This document shows, piece by piece, positions 34,810 to 43,236 of a stretch of DNA of 64,000 nt. Source of the DNA: Lentzea pudingi (GTDB taxonomy: Bacteria; Actinomycetota; Actinomycetes; Mycobacteriales; Pseudonocardiaceae); assembly GCF_014646255.1 (NCBI RefSeq), contig NZ_BMNC01000003.1, positions 1 through 64,000 of the forward strand, written 5' to 3'. The notes under the pieces are model-generated. The model ran no database searches, was not told the DNA's origin, and worked only from the letters and a program-made list of their open reading frames with translations. Within the stretch, counting starts at the first letter, position 1. Every line of letters begins with the position of its first letter. The position numbers and the translations under genes were made by a program.

Positions 34810-35715
34810 ATGCGTCGCAAACAAGTTGGGTTCGCTGCTGCCCTTTTCGCGGTCGGTGTCGTCGCGCTGACGGCCTGCGGTCAGGGGGCCGCGCAGTCCG
34901 GTTCCCCTGCCCCCGCACAGGAACAGGTGCGGACCACGGCCGAGGCCGAGACGGACGCACAGTCCGGAGTGGACTTCCTGCGGGGTACCGCGAACTCCAA
35001 CAAGGCGGACCAGAACACCGGTGATCGTGCGCCGGAGAGCGCGCCGGTCGAGGTGAGGCAGAAGTGGGTGGAGCTGCGCGCCGGCAACGCCGGTGGCCTC
35101 GAACCCGCTGTGGTGAACGGAAAAGGGCTCTCGGTCTACTGGTTCAGCGACGACCCGGTGAACGGCGGGGTGTCGAACTGCAACGGTGAGTGCGCCAAGA
35201 CCTGGCCTGCGATCACCGTCACCAAGGGCACCAGGCTCTTCTTCCCCGGCATCCGCAGGGAGAACATCGGTTTCATCAAGCGCCAGGACGGCCAGTTCCA
35301 GGTGACGATCGGTGGTCGCCCGGCCTACCTCTTCACCAAGGACAAGAAGGCCGGCGACATCCTCGGCCAGAACGTCGGCGGCAAGTGGTTCGTGATGAAC
35401 CCCGAGGGCAAGCGCGCGGTGCCCAAGGCCGAGGCCCAGCCGGCTCCCGGTGCCAAGCCCGCCAGTTCCGTCACGTTCTTCAGCGGCAAGAACCAGAAGG
35501 ACTTCGGCGACAGCTTCGCGGTCGGCGTGAAGGTCGAGGCCCAGTGCGCCGACCTCCGCGGTGGCTTCCAGTCGCTGTCCCCGGACGGCGCCGTGAAGAT
35601 CTGGTCCGAACCGGGCTGCAAGGGCAAGTCCGCCGTCGTGAGCGGTCCGGTCGACGACACGTCCGCCGCCCCGATCGGCTTCCCGGACGGCGTGAAGTCC
35701 TACATCCGCGCCTGA
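34810..35715 (+). CDS. Lipoprotein with secreted repeat domain
   Basis: 301 residues. A lipobox (VVALTACG) at about residue 21 anchors it to the membrane. A Ser/Pro-rich linker leads to a domain with YWFSDDPVNGGVSNCNGECAK and RQDGQFQVTIGGRPAYLF, which matches the COG4315/Lipoprotein_15 repeat, whose role is unknown; two copies of the repeat pattern are likely. The C-terminal part (SVTFFSGKNQKDFG, IWSEPGCKGKSAVV) is a distinct, cysteine-containing beta-rich region. Translation starts at ATG 34810 (MRRKQVGFAA) with AGGA upstream. Confidence 0.85.
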   Translation: MRRKQVGFAAALFAVGVVALTACGQGAAQSGSPAPAQEQVRTTAEAETDAQSGVDFLRGTANSNKADQNTGDRAPESAPVEVRQKWVELRAGNAGGLEPAVVNGKGLSVYWFSDDPVNGGVSNCNGECAKTWPAITVTKGTRLFFPGIRRENIGFIKRQDGQFQVTIGGRPAYLFTKDKKAGDILGQNVGGKWFVMNPEGKRAVPKAEAQPAPGAKPASSVTFFSGKNQKDFGDSFAVGVKVEAQCADLRGGFQSLSPDGAVKIWSEPGCKGKSAVVSGPVDDTSAAPIGFPDGVKSYIRA

Positions 35716-35731
35716 ACCTGATCGGGTGAAT

Positions 35732-35771
35732 GAGAAGGCCGCCAGAGCACCCCAGCTCAGGCGGCCTCTTC
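35732..35771 (+). terminator. Hairpin terminator
   Basis: AGGCCGCC (35736-35743) pairs with GGCGGCCT (35760-35767), with an added weak AGC/GCT inner pair, just after the lipoprotein stop at 35715. Confidence 0.65.
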
Positions 35772-35790
35772 CTCTCGCTAGGCTCCCTGC

Positions 35791-36237
35791 ATGCGCTACT
35801 CCGCCATTGCGCTGGCTTTCCTCCTGGTCGGGTGCGGCACCGGGACGTCGTCGCTGCCCACGATCACCCCGGCCGCGCCCTCGGTCACCGGCTCACCGCT
35901 GCCGGACCTGCAGCCCCGGCTCGACGCGATCGGCGTCCTGCTCGTGGACTGCGCCGCGCGCCTGCGAGGAGAACCGGTCGCCCCGGCCGACAACTGCACC
36001 CACGTCATGCCCGACGTGACAGGCGTGATCGGCGAGGTCGAGAAGCAGTCGGCCAAGCTGCCGCCCGCAGGTCGGGCCGCGCTCGCCGAGGTGCGTCGCC
36101 AGCTCGCCGAGATCGGGTCGTGCGAGCCGTGGTTCGCGGCCGGTGGCGCGAGCGCGGACGCGCAGCTCGACGCCAAGTGCAAGAAGGCGTGGGACGCGTT
36201 GTTCAGCGGGTACAGCGCGGTGCGCAACTCCGCCTAG
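35791..36237 (+). CDS. Putative small lipoprotein
   Basis: 148 residues. MRYSAIALAFLLVGCG is a short signal with a lipobox (LVGC). The mature part has four cysteines (DCAARL, NCTHVM, SCEPWF, KCKKAW) that could form two disulfides, and a helical middle. I do not recognise the family. A -10-like TAGGCT (35779-35784) ends 6 nt before the ATG with no ribosome site, suggesting a leaderless transcript. Stop at 36237 abuts the -10 of the next gene. Confidence 0.75.
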   Translation: MRYSAIALAFLLVGCGTGTSSLPTITPAAPSVTGSPLPDLQPRLDAIGVLLVDCAARLRGEPVAPADNCTHVMPDVTGVIGEVEKQSAKLPPAGRAALAEVRRQLAEIGSCEPWFAAGGASADAQLDAKCKKAWDALFSGYSAVRNSA

Positions 36238-36246
36238 AGTCTCCGC

Positions 36247-37161
36247 ATGCTCGAGATCGTGGTGGAGACGGAGAACTGGGAGCGGCACGTGCGCGTGTCC
36301 GCCGAGGAACTGGCCGGGCTCGTCCGGCGCATCGGTGGCGAGGGCGACCGGTTCCTGGTGATCCAGCGGGTGCCCGACCTGCCCGGTGTCTTCGCCCAGG
36401 TCTGGCACGAGAACGGCGGTGACTACTCGGTGGAGCACCGGGAGGGCACCGCGGACCGGCACTTCGAGACCACAGCGGGCCTCGACGCCACCATCGCGGC
36501 GCTCACCGGCTGGGCTCGCCAGGACGCTGGATGGGACAGCGGCCTCGCGTGGTCGTCGCTGAGCACCCCACCCCAGCCCGCCGTGCCGCCGCTCGACCTC
36601 CCGGACGCCGACCGCGAGCAGCTGGAGGACCGCGTCCGCAAGGCGCTGGCCGGTGGGTACTCCTCCCGCGTCCAGCTCACGGAGCTCGCCGAGGAGTACC
36701 TGGTCACCGAGGACAGCCGGCCCGTGTCCCGGGAGCAGGCCGCGGCGCTGGTCGACCGGCTGTGGCTGGAGCGGGTCGCGGAGCAGGCCACGTGGCAGGG
36801 CGAGACCGACCCCGAACGGCTGACGCGCGCGTTCACCGCGCTGGAGCAGGCGGGCATCACGGCGCGCGAGAACTTCACCTGCTGCCGCACCTGCGGCCAG
36901 GACGAGATCGGTGGCGAGAGCGCGCCCGGCGCGCGCGGATTCGTCTACTTCCACAGCCAGTGCACCGATTCCGCCGCGGCGGGCCACGGGCTGACGCTGC
37001 TCTACGGCGGGTTCGACGGTTCGGCCGAGACCACCACTGCGGTCGGGGACGAGGTCGTGGCCGCTCTCGCGGCGGCAGGCCTGAGCACGGCGTGGAACCG
37101 CGACCCGGGCCGGTCCATCACGGTCACTCCGCTGGACTGGCGCCGCCGACTGGTGGGATGA
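36247..37161 (+). CDS. DUF6891-like protein
   Basis: 304 residues. The C-terminal half has a clear pattern: FTCCRTCGQDEIGGE, GFVYFHSQCTDSAAAGHGLTL, LLYGGFD and AWNRDPGRSITVTPLDWRRRL, which matches what I recall of DUF6891. Two CxxC-like cysteines in CCRTCG could bind a metal. The N-terminal half is unrelated and unassigned. TAGAGT (36235-36240), overlapping the previous stop, is 6 nt from the ATG, so the transcript may be leaderless. Function unknown. Its end overlaps the HNH gene by 38 nt. Confidence 0.68.
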   Translation: MLEIVVETENWERHVRVSAEELAGLVRRIGGEGDRFLVIQRVPDLPGVFAQVWHENGGDYSVEHREGTADRHFETTAGLDATIAALTGWARQDAGWDSGLAWSSLSTPPQPAVPPLDLPDADREQLEDRVRKALAGGYSSRVQLTELAEEYLVTEDSRPVSREQAAALVDRLWLERVAEQATWQGETDPERLTRAFTALEQAGITARENFTCCRTCGQDEIGGESAPGARGFVYFHSQCTDSAAAGHGLTLLYGGFDGSAETTTAVGDEVVAALAAAGLSTAWNRDPGRSITVTPLDWRRRLVG

Positions 37162-37513
37162 CGGCGGCGAAGCGGGCCGTCAGCTCGGCCGAGATCTCGT
37201 AGTGGCGCACCAGGAACGTGCGCTCGTCGAGCTTCTTGCGCCGCAGCCAGCCCGTCACCTCGGCGTTGCACTTGCTCGCGTTGCACGGTCCGCACGCCGG
37301 CACGACGTTGCCGAGCGTGTACCGGCCGCCGCGCGAGAGGGCCTGCACGCAGTCCTTCTGCAGCGAACCCGCGGGCGCGGTGCAGTAAGCGCACCCGCCC
37401 CACGACGTCTTGAGGGCGTTCCATTGCACGTCGGTGAGGTCGTTGACGACGCGAGCCATGCGCTTCTTGCGCTTGCGCGCGGCGCGAACCTGCTTGCTAC
37501 CCCCGGTCGGCAC
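37124..37513 (-). CDS. HNH endonuclease-type protein
   Basis: 129 residues, N-terminal basic stretch (KQVRAARKRKKRMARVV). Zinc-finger cysteines are in GGCAYCTAP and NVVPACGPCNASKCNAEV; the HNH core is DCVQALSRGGRYTLGNVVPA (the histidine of the usual motif is replaced by Q/A-type residues, then N in GNVV and N in CNASKCN). These small HNH proteins are scattered in actinomycetes, and some act as nicking enzymes. The missing first histidine makes activity uncertain. Overlaps the LysR gene by 17 nt on the same strand and the DUF6891 gene convergently. Confidence 0.7.
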   Translation of the reverse strand: MPTGGSKQVRAARKRKKRMARVVNDLTDVQWNALKTSWGGCAYCTAPAGSLQKDCVQALSRGGRYTLGNVVPACGPCNASKCNAEVTGWLRRKKLDERTFLVRHYEISAELTARFAAVIPPVGGASPAE

Positions 37514-38426
37514 GGTGGGTGAGCGTACGCGTCGCTATGGTCAGCAGGTCGGAGGCGGGGCCCCGGGGTGTCCGGCCGGACGGCCACACCGCCCGCAGCG
37601 CGCGGTGCAGGTCCACGTCGCCGACCTCGACCCGGACGAGCGTGCGCGCGGCGACGTCCGCGGCCACGGTGTGCAGGCTGAGCACCGCCGGGCCGATGCC
37701 GCCGATCGCGGCCGCCTTGATCGCGGTGGTCGACGACATCTCCAGCAACGGGACCGCGGACTCGGTGATGCCCGCGACGCCCAGCGCGTGCTCCCAGGCC
37801 TGCCGCGTGCCCGACCCCGGCTCCCTGCTGACCATCGGCGTCGCGGCGGCCTTCGCGGCGGTGACCTTCCGGCGCCGGGCCCAGGGGTGGGCGGGCGCGA
37901 CGACGAGCACCAGTTCGTCGTGCGCGACGACCCGGCTCGCCAGGCCCGCCGGCACGTCGGTGCTCTCGACGAACCCCAGGTCGGCCTTCTCCGCGAGCAC
38001 CTGCTCGGCGACGTGCACCGAGTTGCCCGCCGACAGCACGGTCGCGGTGTCCGGGCTGACGGACCGCAGCGCGATCAGCCACGCGGGCAGCAGGTACTCC
38101 GCCACCGTGAGGCTCGCGGCGACCCTGAGGTGGCTCTGCCGGTCGGCGCGCAGGCTCGTGATGCCGGCGTCGAGGTCGGCCGCGCGGGCCAGCACCTGCG
38201 CCGCCCACCCGGCCACGAGCTGGCCCGCCGTGGTGAGCCGGGCGCCGCGGTGGGTGCGTTCGAGCAACGTCACGCCGACGCGCGCTTCGAGGGTCCTGAG
38301 CCGTTCGCTGGCGCTGGGCTGGGACATGCCGTGCGCCTTGGCCGCCCGGCCGATGCTGCCCAGCTCGGCGACGCTCAGCAGGAGGTCGAAGCCGGCCAGG
38401 TCGGTGACCCGTGGCGGGAGAGGCAT
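37497..38426 (-). CDS. LysR-family transcriptional regulator
   Basis: 309 residues. Winged helix-turn-helix about 8-65 (LLLSVAELGSIGRAAKAHGM, SQPSASERLRTLEARVGV), then a periplasmic-binding-protein-like effector domain (ASLTVAEYLLPAWL). A -10-like TAGGCT ends 6 nt before the ATG, so the mRNA may be leaderless. Divergent from the frameshifted TDT transporter gene 70 bp away, the classic arrangement for a regulator and its target. Confidence 0.93.
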   Translation of the reverse strand: MPLPPRVTDLAGFDLLLSVAELGSIGRAAKAHGMSQPSASERLRTLEARVGVTLLERTHRGARLTTAGQLVAGWAAQVLARAADLDAGITSLRADRQSHLRVAASLTVAEYLLPAWLIALRSVSPDTATVLSAGNSVHVAEQVLAEKADLGFVESTDVPAGLASRVVAHDELVLVVAPAHPWARRRKVTAAKAAATPMVSREPGSGTRQAWEHALGVAGITESAVPLLEMSSTTAIKAAAIGGIGPAVLSLHTVAADVAARTLVRVEVGDVDLHRALRAVWPSGRTPRGPASDLLTIATRTLTHRADRG

Positions 38427-38496
38427 AGGGACAGCCTATGTCCACATCGGTGATCGGTGCCTACCGCGGCCGGTGCGCCGGGAGGATCGTCATGTC

Positions 38497-39518
38497 GTGA
38501 CCGCTCTCGCACCTCGACCACACCGTGCCCCAGAGGTGCGACGAGCGGCGCCTTTCGGCCCGAACCTCTTCGCCTCGGTGATGGGAACGGGGATCGTCGC
38601 CACGGCTGGTGCCTCGATGCCCGGCCTGCACACCGCCGCCACGTACGTCTGGGGGCTCGACGCCGCGTTGTTGGTCCTCCTCGTGGCCGGCGCGGTGCGG
38701 CGGTGGACGTGGAGGACGGTCCGCGCCCAGCTCGCCGACCCCGTGATGGCCCAGTTCTGGGGCGCGCCACCGATGGCGCTGATGACCGTCGGCACCGGAG
38801 CGTTGCTGCTCGGGAAGGACTGGATCGGGCTGCCCGCCGCACTCGCCGTCGACTGGACTCTGTGGACGGCGGGGACGCTGCTCGGGCTGGCGACCTCGGT
38901 GCTGGTGCCACTGCGGATGATCGGCAGCGGCGAGCGCGCGTTCGCCGGGTGGCTGATGCCCGTGGTGCCGCCGATGGTGTCGGCCGCCTCCGGGGCGTTG
39001 CTGGCGCAGCACCTGCCGGAAGGGTCGTCGCGGCAGGCGATGGTGCTGGGCTGCTACGCGTTGTTCGGCGTCAGTCTGTTCGCGACGATGGTGATCGTCC
39101 CGCAGATCTGGCAACGGCTGGTGCAGCACGGTCTCGGCGCGGCCTCGACCGTGCCGACGCTGTGGATCGTGCTCGGGCCGCTCGGCCAGTCGATCACCGC
39201 CGCGAACCTGCTCTCCGGCGTGCCCGTGCTGCCGGGCCAGGCCGCGTTCGGCGTGTTGTACGGGACGATCACGTGGGGTTCGCCCTGCTGTGGGTGGCGC
39301 TCGCGGCCGCCGTCACCGTGCGGACCGCCCGGCGCGGACTGCCGTTCGCGTTGACGTGGTGGAGTTTCGTGTTCCCGCTCGGCACCCTGGTGACGGGGAC
39401 GAGCGCGCTCGCGGTGCGGGTGCCGTCCGCGCTGTTCTCCGGTGTCGCCGTCGTGCTGTACGGCGCGCTGGTGGCCGCGTGGGTCACCGTGGCGGCCCGG
39501 ACGCTCGTGCACCGGTAG
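38497..39518 (+). pseudogene. TDT-family transporter, frameshifted
   Basis: From GTG 38497 (GGAGGA at 38481-38486) the frame encodes a tellurite-resistance/dicarboxylate-transporter (TDT)-like membrane protein: GTGIVATAGASM, WGLDAALLVLLVAGAV, PQIWQRLVQHGLG. At the G-run 39275-39278 the frame breaks; the upstream frame goes on into SPCCGWRSRPPSP, stopping at 39354, while the expected helices (FALLWVALAAAVTV, LTWWSFVFPLGTLVTG) continue to 39518 in the next frame. One missing G restores it. This may be a true frameshift, a phase-variable homopolymer or a sequencing error. Divergent from a LysR gene. Confidence 0.8.
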
Positions 39519-39528
39519 ACTGCGCCAA

Positions 39529-40686
39529 GTGGGGGACTACAGCACTGATCCGAACGCCCGCTACGTCGTCGTTCTCGTTGAGGGACAACGCCTGCCGCTC
39601 GCGGTCGTGCGGGTGACCGGCGCGGTCGAGGAAGCCTTCACGCACGACCTGCGCTGGGAGCCGTCGGAGCTGCTGGCCCGCGTTCCGTCCGAACCGGACT
39701 GGGAGGCCCGCGACACGGACGCCGTGCGGGCCAACGGGTTCCTCGTCGAGATGATCACGACGATCCGCGCGCGGACGCACGAGTCCGAGCTGACCGACTA
39801 CCAGTACTACGCGTCGTTCAAGGATGCTCTCGGCGTGCTCGACCTGGCCGGTGCGGACCGGCTGGTCCGCCGGCCGGGCGGCAGCGTCGAGGAGGAGTAC
39901 GCCGGTCACGAGACCTGGGAGCCCAGCGACAAGCTCCACCGCATCGACTCAGGGCTGGACGCGCACGAGGTGTACGTCGCGCTCAGCCTCATCGAGGCGG
40001 CGCAGGCGAAGAAGCTGATCGACGCGCAGTGGGACCGGGGGTGCTCCCACCACGTCGTCCTCGTGGACGACCGGCCCGTCGCCGTTGTCACGCGGGTCGT
40101 GGACGATCCCGAGTCCGAGCTCGCGTTCACCGGCGAACCGGAGCCGCAGTCGTCGAGGCTGCTCGCCCAGGCCGCCCGCGAACCGCGCATGACCGCCGCT
40201 CAGACCTCCATGACGACCGCCGTCGAGACGATGGCTCGCCTCACCCTGCGCTGGCGGGCCGCGGCGCGGGCGGGGGAGACCGCCGGGTACGCGGTGTTCC
40301 GCCGGCTGACCGACGTCCTCGACCTCGACTCGGCGTGTGACGTCGTGCCGGCGTCCGAGCACCGGTTCTCCACCCCGCTCAACGCCGCGGAGCACGCGGA
40401 CCTCACCGCGCGGCTGCGCGTGCGCCACGCCCGTCGCGTCGCGGAGCCTGTCGACGGGCACTTCCACTTCGCCGTCTTCTCCGGTCTGCGCGACGTCGTG
40501 GACCTGGAGAAGGCGCACTCGCTCCTCCGCGTCGACGCCTCCCAGCGCTGGGAGGCGCTCCAGCACGACGGGCAGTGGCTGGGCACGGAGAAGCCGCAGC
40601 AGCTGCACACCCTGCCGCTCACCGGGTCCGAGCTGGGCCGCGTCTCGCGCAGGCTCAAGCAGGCGGGGGAGCAGCTGACCCGCTGA
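39529..40686 (+). CDS. Hypothetical protein
   Basis: 385 residues from GTG 39529, 10 nt after the transporter stop. I do not recognise a family. The protein is soluble and charged, with repeated patterns of the type WE(P/A)SELL or WEPSDKL (residues about 45 and 130) and (V/F)xVLVxDxRPVAVVxRV, suggesting two or three related domains. TAGACT (39516-39521) is 7 nt before the GTG and no ribosome site is seen, so the transcript may be leaderless. It overlaps the convergent fragment at 40655 by 32 nt. Confidence 0.7.
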   Translation: MGDYSTDPNARYVVVLVEGQRLPLAVVRVTGAVEEAFTHDLRWEPSELLARVPSEPDWEARDTDAVRANGFLVEMITTIRARTHESELTDYQYYASFKDALGVLDLAGADRLVRRPGGSVEEEYAGHETWEPSDKLHRIDSGLDAHEVYVALSLIEAAQAKKLIDAQWDRGCSHHVVLVDDRPVAVVTRVVDDPESELAFTGEPEPQSSRLLAQAAREPRMTAAQTSMTTAVETMARLTLRWRAAARAGETAGYAVFRRLTDVLDLDSACDVVPASEHRFSTPLNAAEHADLTARLRVRHARRVAEPVDGHFHFAVFSGLRDVVDLEKAHSLLRVDASQRWEALQHDGQWLGTEKPQQLHTLPLTGSELGRVSRRLKQAGEQLTR

Positions 40687-40993
40687 GCTTCCGGAAGCGG
40701 GCGTGCAGCCGGCGCAACGCCTGCTGTTCCGCCTCCAGGGCGGGAAGCTCCGCGAACCGCTTGGCGCGGGCCAGGCAGTGCTTCAGGAAGTCCAGCGCGT
40801 CGAGCAGGTCGGGGATCACCCACGGCTGGGATTCGCGGACGCAGCCCTGCAGGAGCGTGATCGTGGCGCGGACCGCTGTCTTCGCGTCGCGCCAGCGGTG
40901 CAGGGCGGCGCAGGCGGTGGTCAAACCCCACATCGCGGTGGCGCACTTGGCGGCGTAGGTGCGCGGGAACTGGGGGACCAGCGCGTACAGCAC
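40655..40993 (-). pseudogene. Possible 5'-truncated helical-repeat gene
   Basis: About 112 residues from GTG 40993; the reading frame looks coding and continues upstream (HNALEGYRTATR) without a plausible start. The sequence (TYAAKCATAMWGLTTACAAL, RDAKTAVRATITLLQ, LLDALDFLKHCLARAKRFAEL) suggests stacked alpha-helical repeats, as at the end of a TPR-like protein. The absence of a start and of any coding continuation towards 41050 suggests a remnant. Could also be a gene with an unrecognised start. Confidence 0.4.
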
Positions 40994-41309
40994 GCGGGTC
41001 GCGGTGCGGTAGCCCTCCAGCGCGTTGTGGATTGGTGGCGCCCGCCGGGCATCGCCGTGAAGTGACCACCTGCCGGCCCGCTGTGGTGCCCGGCCGCTGC
41101 GGTGCCCCAGCGGCTGTCTGCCGGCGGTGCCGCCTGCTCACCGCGTCGCCCAGCATCCGGCCGCCGTGCCGCTTTACGCCGTGCAGCCCAGCCGCCGGGA
41201 AGCCTCACAACCTCGTGCCCGACGGCCCACCCCCGCCACCTACGTACCCACGCGATCTACGTAACGACCACCGACGCGAACGCCCCCACCCGACCCCCAA
41301 CCTAGGAGC
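40994..41309. other. Intergenic, no clear gene
   Basis: No frame with plausible content over about 316 nt. Two copies of CTACGTA (41240-41246 and 41257-41263), 17 bp apart, lie before the MFS gene and could be regulator half-sites. Confidence 0.5.
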
Positions 41310-42437
41310 GTGACAACACGAACTGCGCCAACGCGTACGGCCCGGGCGGTGGTCCTGGCCTCCGCCACTCTCACGATCATGGCCGCGGCCATCATCGCCC
41401 CGAGCCTGCCCGCGATGGGCGAGGTGTACGGCGAGGGGGTGATGGTCAGGCTGGCCCTGACCATCACCTCGCTGGCCATCGCGGTGAGCGCTCCGCTGGC
41501 GGGCCTCGCCGCCGACCGGACGGGCCGCAAGCCGTTGCTCACCGGCGGTCTCGTCCTCTACGCGGTGGCGGGGACGGCGGGCTACTTCGTCACCAGCCTG
41601 CCGGTCCTGCTCGTCACCAGAACCCTGCTGGGTCTCGCGGTGGGCGCGGTCATGACCGCGGTCAGCGCCCTGATCACCGACTGGTTCGAGGGCCCCGAAC
41701 GCGGCAGGTTCCTCGGCTTCCAGCAGGCCGCGGCGAGTCTCGGCGGGGTCGTCTTCCTGCCACTGGCCGGTGTCCTGGCCGCCACGGACTGGCGCCTGCC
41801 GTTCTGGCTCTACAGCGTCGCCGCGTTGATCGCCCTGGCCGCGGCGACGGGTCTGACCGCGGAGCAACGCACCCGGCAGCAGCCGACGGCACCCACGGCG
41901 TTCCCCAGGAAGGCCGTCGGGATCTACCTGATGGCCTTGGTCGCGACCCTCGTGTTCTACATGGCCCCCACGCAGCTCCCGTTCCTGCTGCGTGACCTGG
42001 ACGCGAGCCCCACCACGATCGGGTTCGTGATCGCGGGCAGCACCCTGACGAGTGTCGTGGGCGCCCTGGTGTTCCCGAAGCTGAGGACCACGAGGATCAC
42101 CGCCATCAGCGTCGCGTTGCTGGGCGTCGGCTGGTTGGTCATCGCCTCGGCCAGCGGGGTGGTGCTCGTGACCGCGGGCCTGTTGATCGGGGGGTTCGGT
42201 GTGGGGCTCGTGGTGCCGAACCTCAACACGCAGCTCGCGAACAGCGCCGAACCTGGCCAGCGGGGCCGCGTCCTGAGCGGGCTGGTCGCCGGCATCTTCC
42301 TCGGCCAGTTCCTGTCACCGCTGGTCGTCGCACCACTCATCGACACGACGAGCATCGCCGGCGCGTTCGGCTGGACCGGTGCCGTCACCACCATCGCAGG
42401 GGCGGCTCTCGCCCTGGGGAACAAGGAGAAGAACTGA
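41310..42437 (+). CDS. MFS efflux transporter (Bcr/CflA-like)
   Basis: 375 residues, about twelve hydrophobic segments. MFS motif GLAADRTGRKPLLTGG between helices 2 and 3, and the antiporter motif region ALITDWFEGPERGRFLGFQQ. Small-molecule exporter type; the substrate is unknown. GTG 41310 has AGGAG only 1-2 nt away, so the true start may be slightly downstream. Its stop shares one base with the next gene (TGATG); the two following small genes are coupled, indicating an operon. Confidence 0.83.
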   Translation: MTTRTAPTRTARAVVLASATLTIMAAAIIAPSLPAMGEVYGEGVMVRLALTITSLAIAVSAPLAGLAADRTGRKPLLTGGLVLYAVAGTAGYFVTSLPVLLVTRTLLGLAVGAVMTAVSALITDWFEGPERGRFLGFQQAAASLGGVVFLPLAGVLAATDWRLPFWLYSVAALIALAAATGLTAEQRTRQQPTAPTAFPRKAVGIYLMALVATLVFYMAPTQLPFLLRDLDASPTTIGFVIAGSTLTSVVGALVFPKLRTTRITAISVALLGVGWLVIASASGVVLVTAGLLIGGFGVGLVVPNLNTQLANSAEPGQRGRVLSGLVAGIFLGQFLSPLVVAPLIDTTSIAGAFGWTGAVTTIAGAALALGNKEKN

Positions 42438-42856
42438 TGATCTACCACGGCAACCGCTTCACCCTGCGGGAGGACGCCTCGCCCGAGCAGGTCGAGGAGG
42501 CGCTGGAGAGCCTGCGCAACCAGGGCCGCGTGATCCCGTCCGTGAGGTCCTTCGTGGTCGGCCGCGACTTCGGCGGCGAGTACGAGTGGGGCGCCACGTT
42601 CGTCATCGAGGACCTGGACGGGTACTGGGAGTACCTGATCCACCCCGCGCACCGCAACACCGACCGCGTCGGCCTGCCGCTCGTCGACAAGTTCGTCTCG
42701 TTCGACATCACCGACGACGAGGACCCCGAGATGGGCGCGAAGATCTCGGCCCTGCACCAGAAGCGGTACGACAGCGACCCCGAGCTCACGCGGCTCGTGT
42801 CCGACCTCGGTGAGTACACGGGCAGTGCTGCCCCCGGCCAGCACGGGGACAAGTGA
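42437..42856 (+). CDS. Dabb (stress-responsive A/B barrel) protein
   Basis: 139 residues: MIYHGNRFTLREDASPEQVEE opens the dimeric alpha/beta-barrel domain, with SFVVGRDFGGEYEWGATFVI and IHPAHRN typical of Dabb proteins. Such domains appear in monooxygenase-like or polyketide-cyclase-like contexts and in stress proteins. Coupled by TGATG to the upstream MFS and downstream SnoaL-like genes. Confidence 0.85.
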   Translation: MIYHGNRFTLREDASPEQVEEALESLRNQGRVIPSVRSFVVGRDFGGEYEWGATFVIEDLDGYWEYLIHPAHRNTDRVGLPLVDKFVSFDITDDEDPEMGAKISALHQKRYDSDPELTRLVSDLGEYTGSAAPGQHGDK

Positions 42857-43236
42857 TGAACGACCTCCTGCAGTCCTGGATCGACCTCTGGAACGGCGAC
42901 CTCGCCCAGGCGGAGCGCGTCGTCCGCGAGGACTTCGTCTGGCACGTCGCCCCGCTGACCGGTGGCCCGTCGCAGGACCACACCGGACGGGACGCGCTGG
43001 TCGAGTGGGTGCGCGGCTCCCACGAGGCCATGCCCGGCCTGAGGTTCACCGTCGAGGTGGGGCCGATCTCGCAGGACCCGTTCCACGTGGTCCGCTGGCT
43101 CGCCGAGGCCGGCGAGATCTCCTTCCACGGCACGGACGTCCTGCGCGTCGAGGACGGCCGGATCGCCGAGTACTGGCTCAACGCGGACGGTCTCTGGGCG
43201 GCTCAGCAACTCGGGATCATGCCGAGGACGAGCTGA
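42856..43236 (+). CDS. SnoaL-like protein (NTF2 fold)
   Basis: 126 residues, ATG 42856 sharing one base with the Dabb stop. NTF2-fold pattern: LLQSWIDLWNGDLAQAERVV, HTGRDALVEWVRGSHEAMPG, FHGTDVLRVEDGRIAEYW, typical of SnoaL cyclases and limonene-epoxide-hydrolase relatives. With the Dabb protein and exporter it may be part of a small tailoring/export unit, but no biosynthetic core is nearby. The end overlaps the LAL regulator by 20 nt. Confidence 0.83.
   Translation: MNDLLQSWIDLWNGDLAQAERVVREDFVWHVAPLTGGPSQDHTGRDALVEWVRGSHEAMPGLRFTVEVGPISQDPFHVVRWLAEAGEISFHGTDVLRVEDGRIAEYWLNADGLWAAQQLGIMPRTS

Noticed and set aside
41310..43236. Polyketide cluster suggested by SnoaL and Dabb genes
   Set aside because: No PKS or other core enzyme; only an MFS gene and two small barrel proteins.
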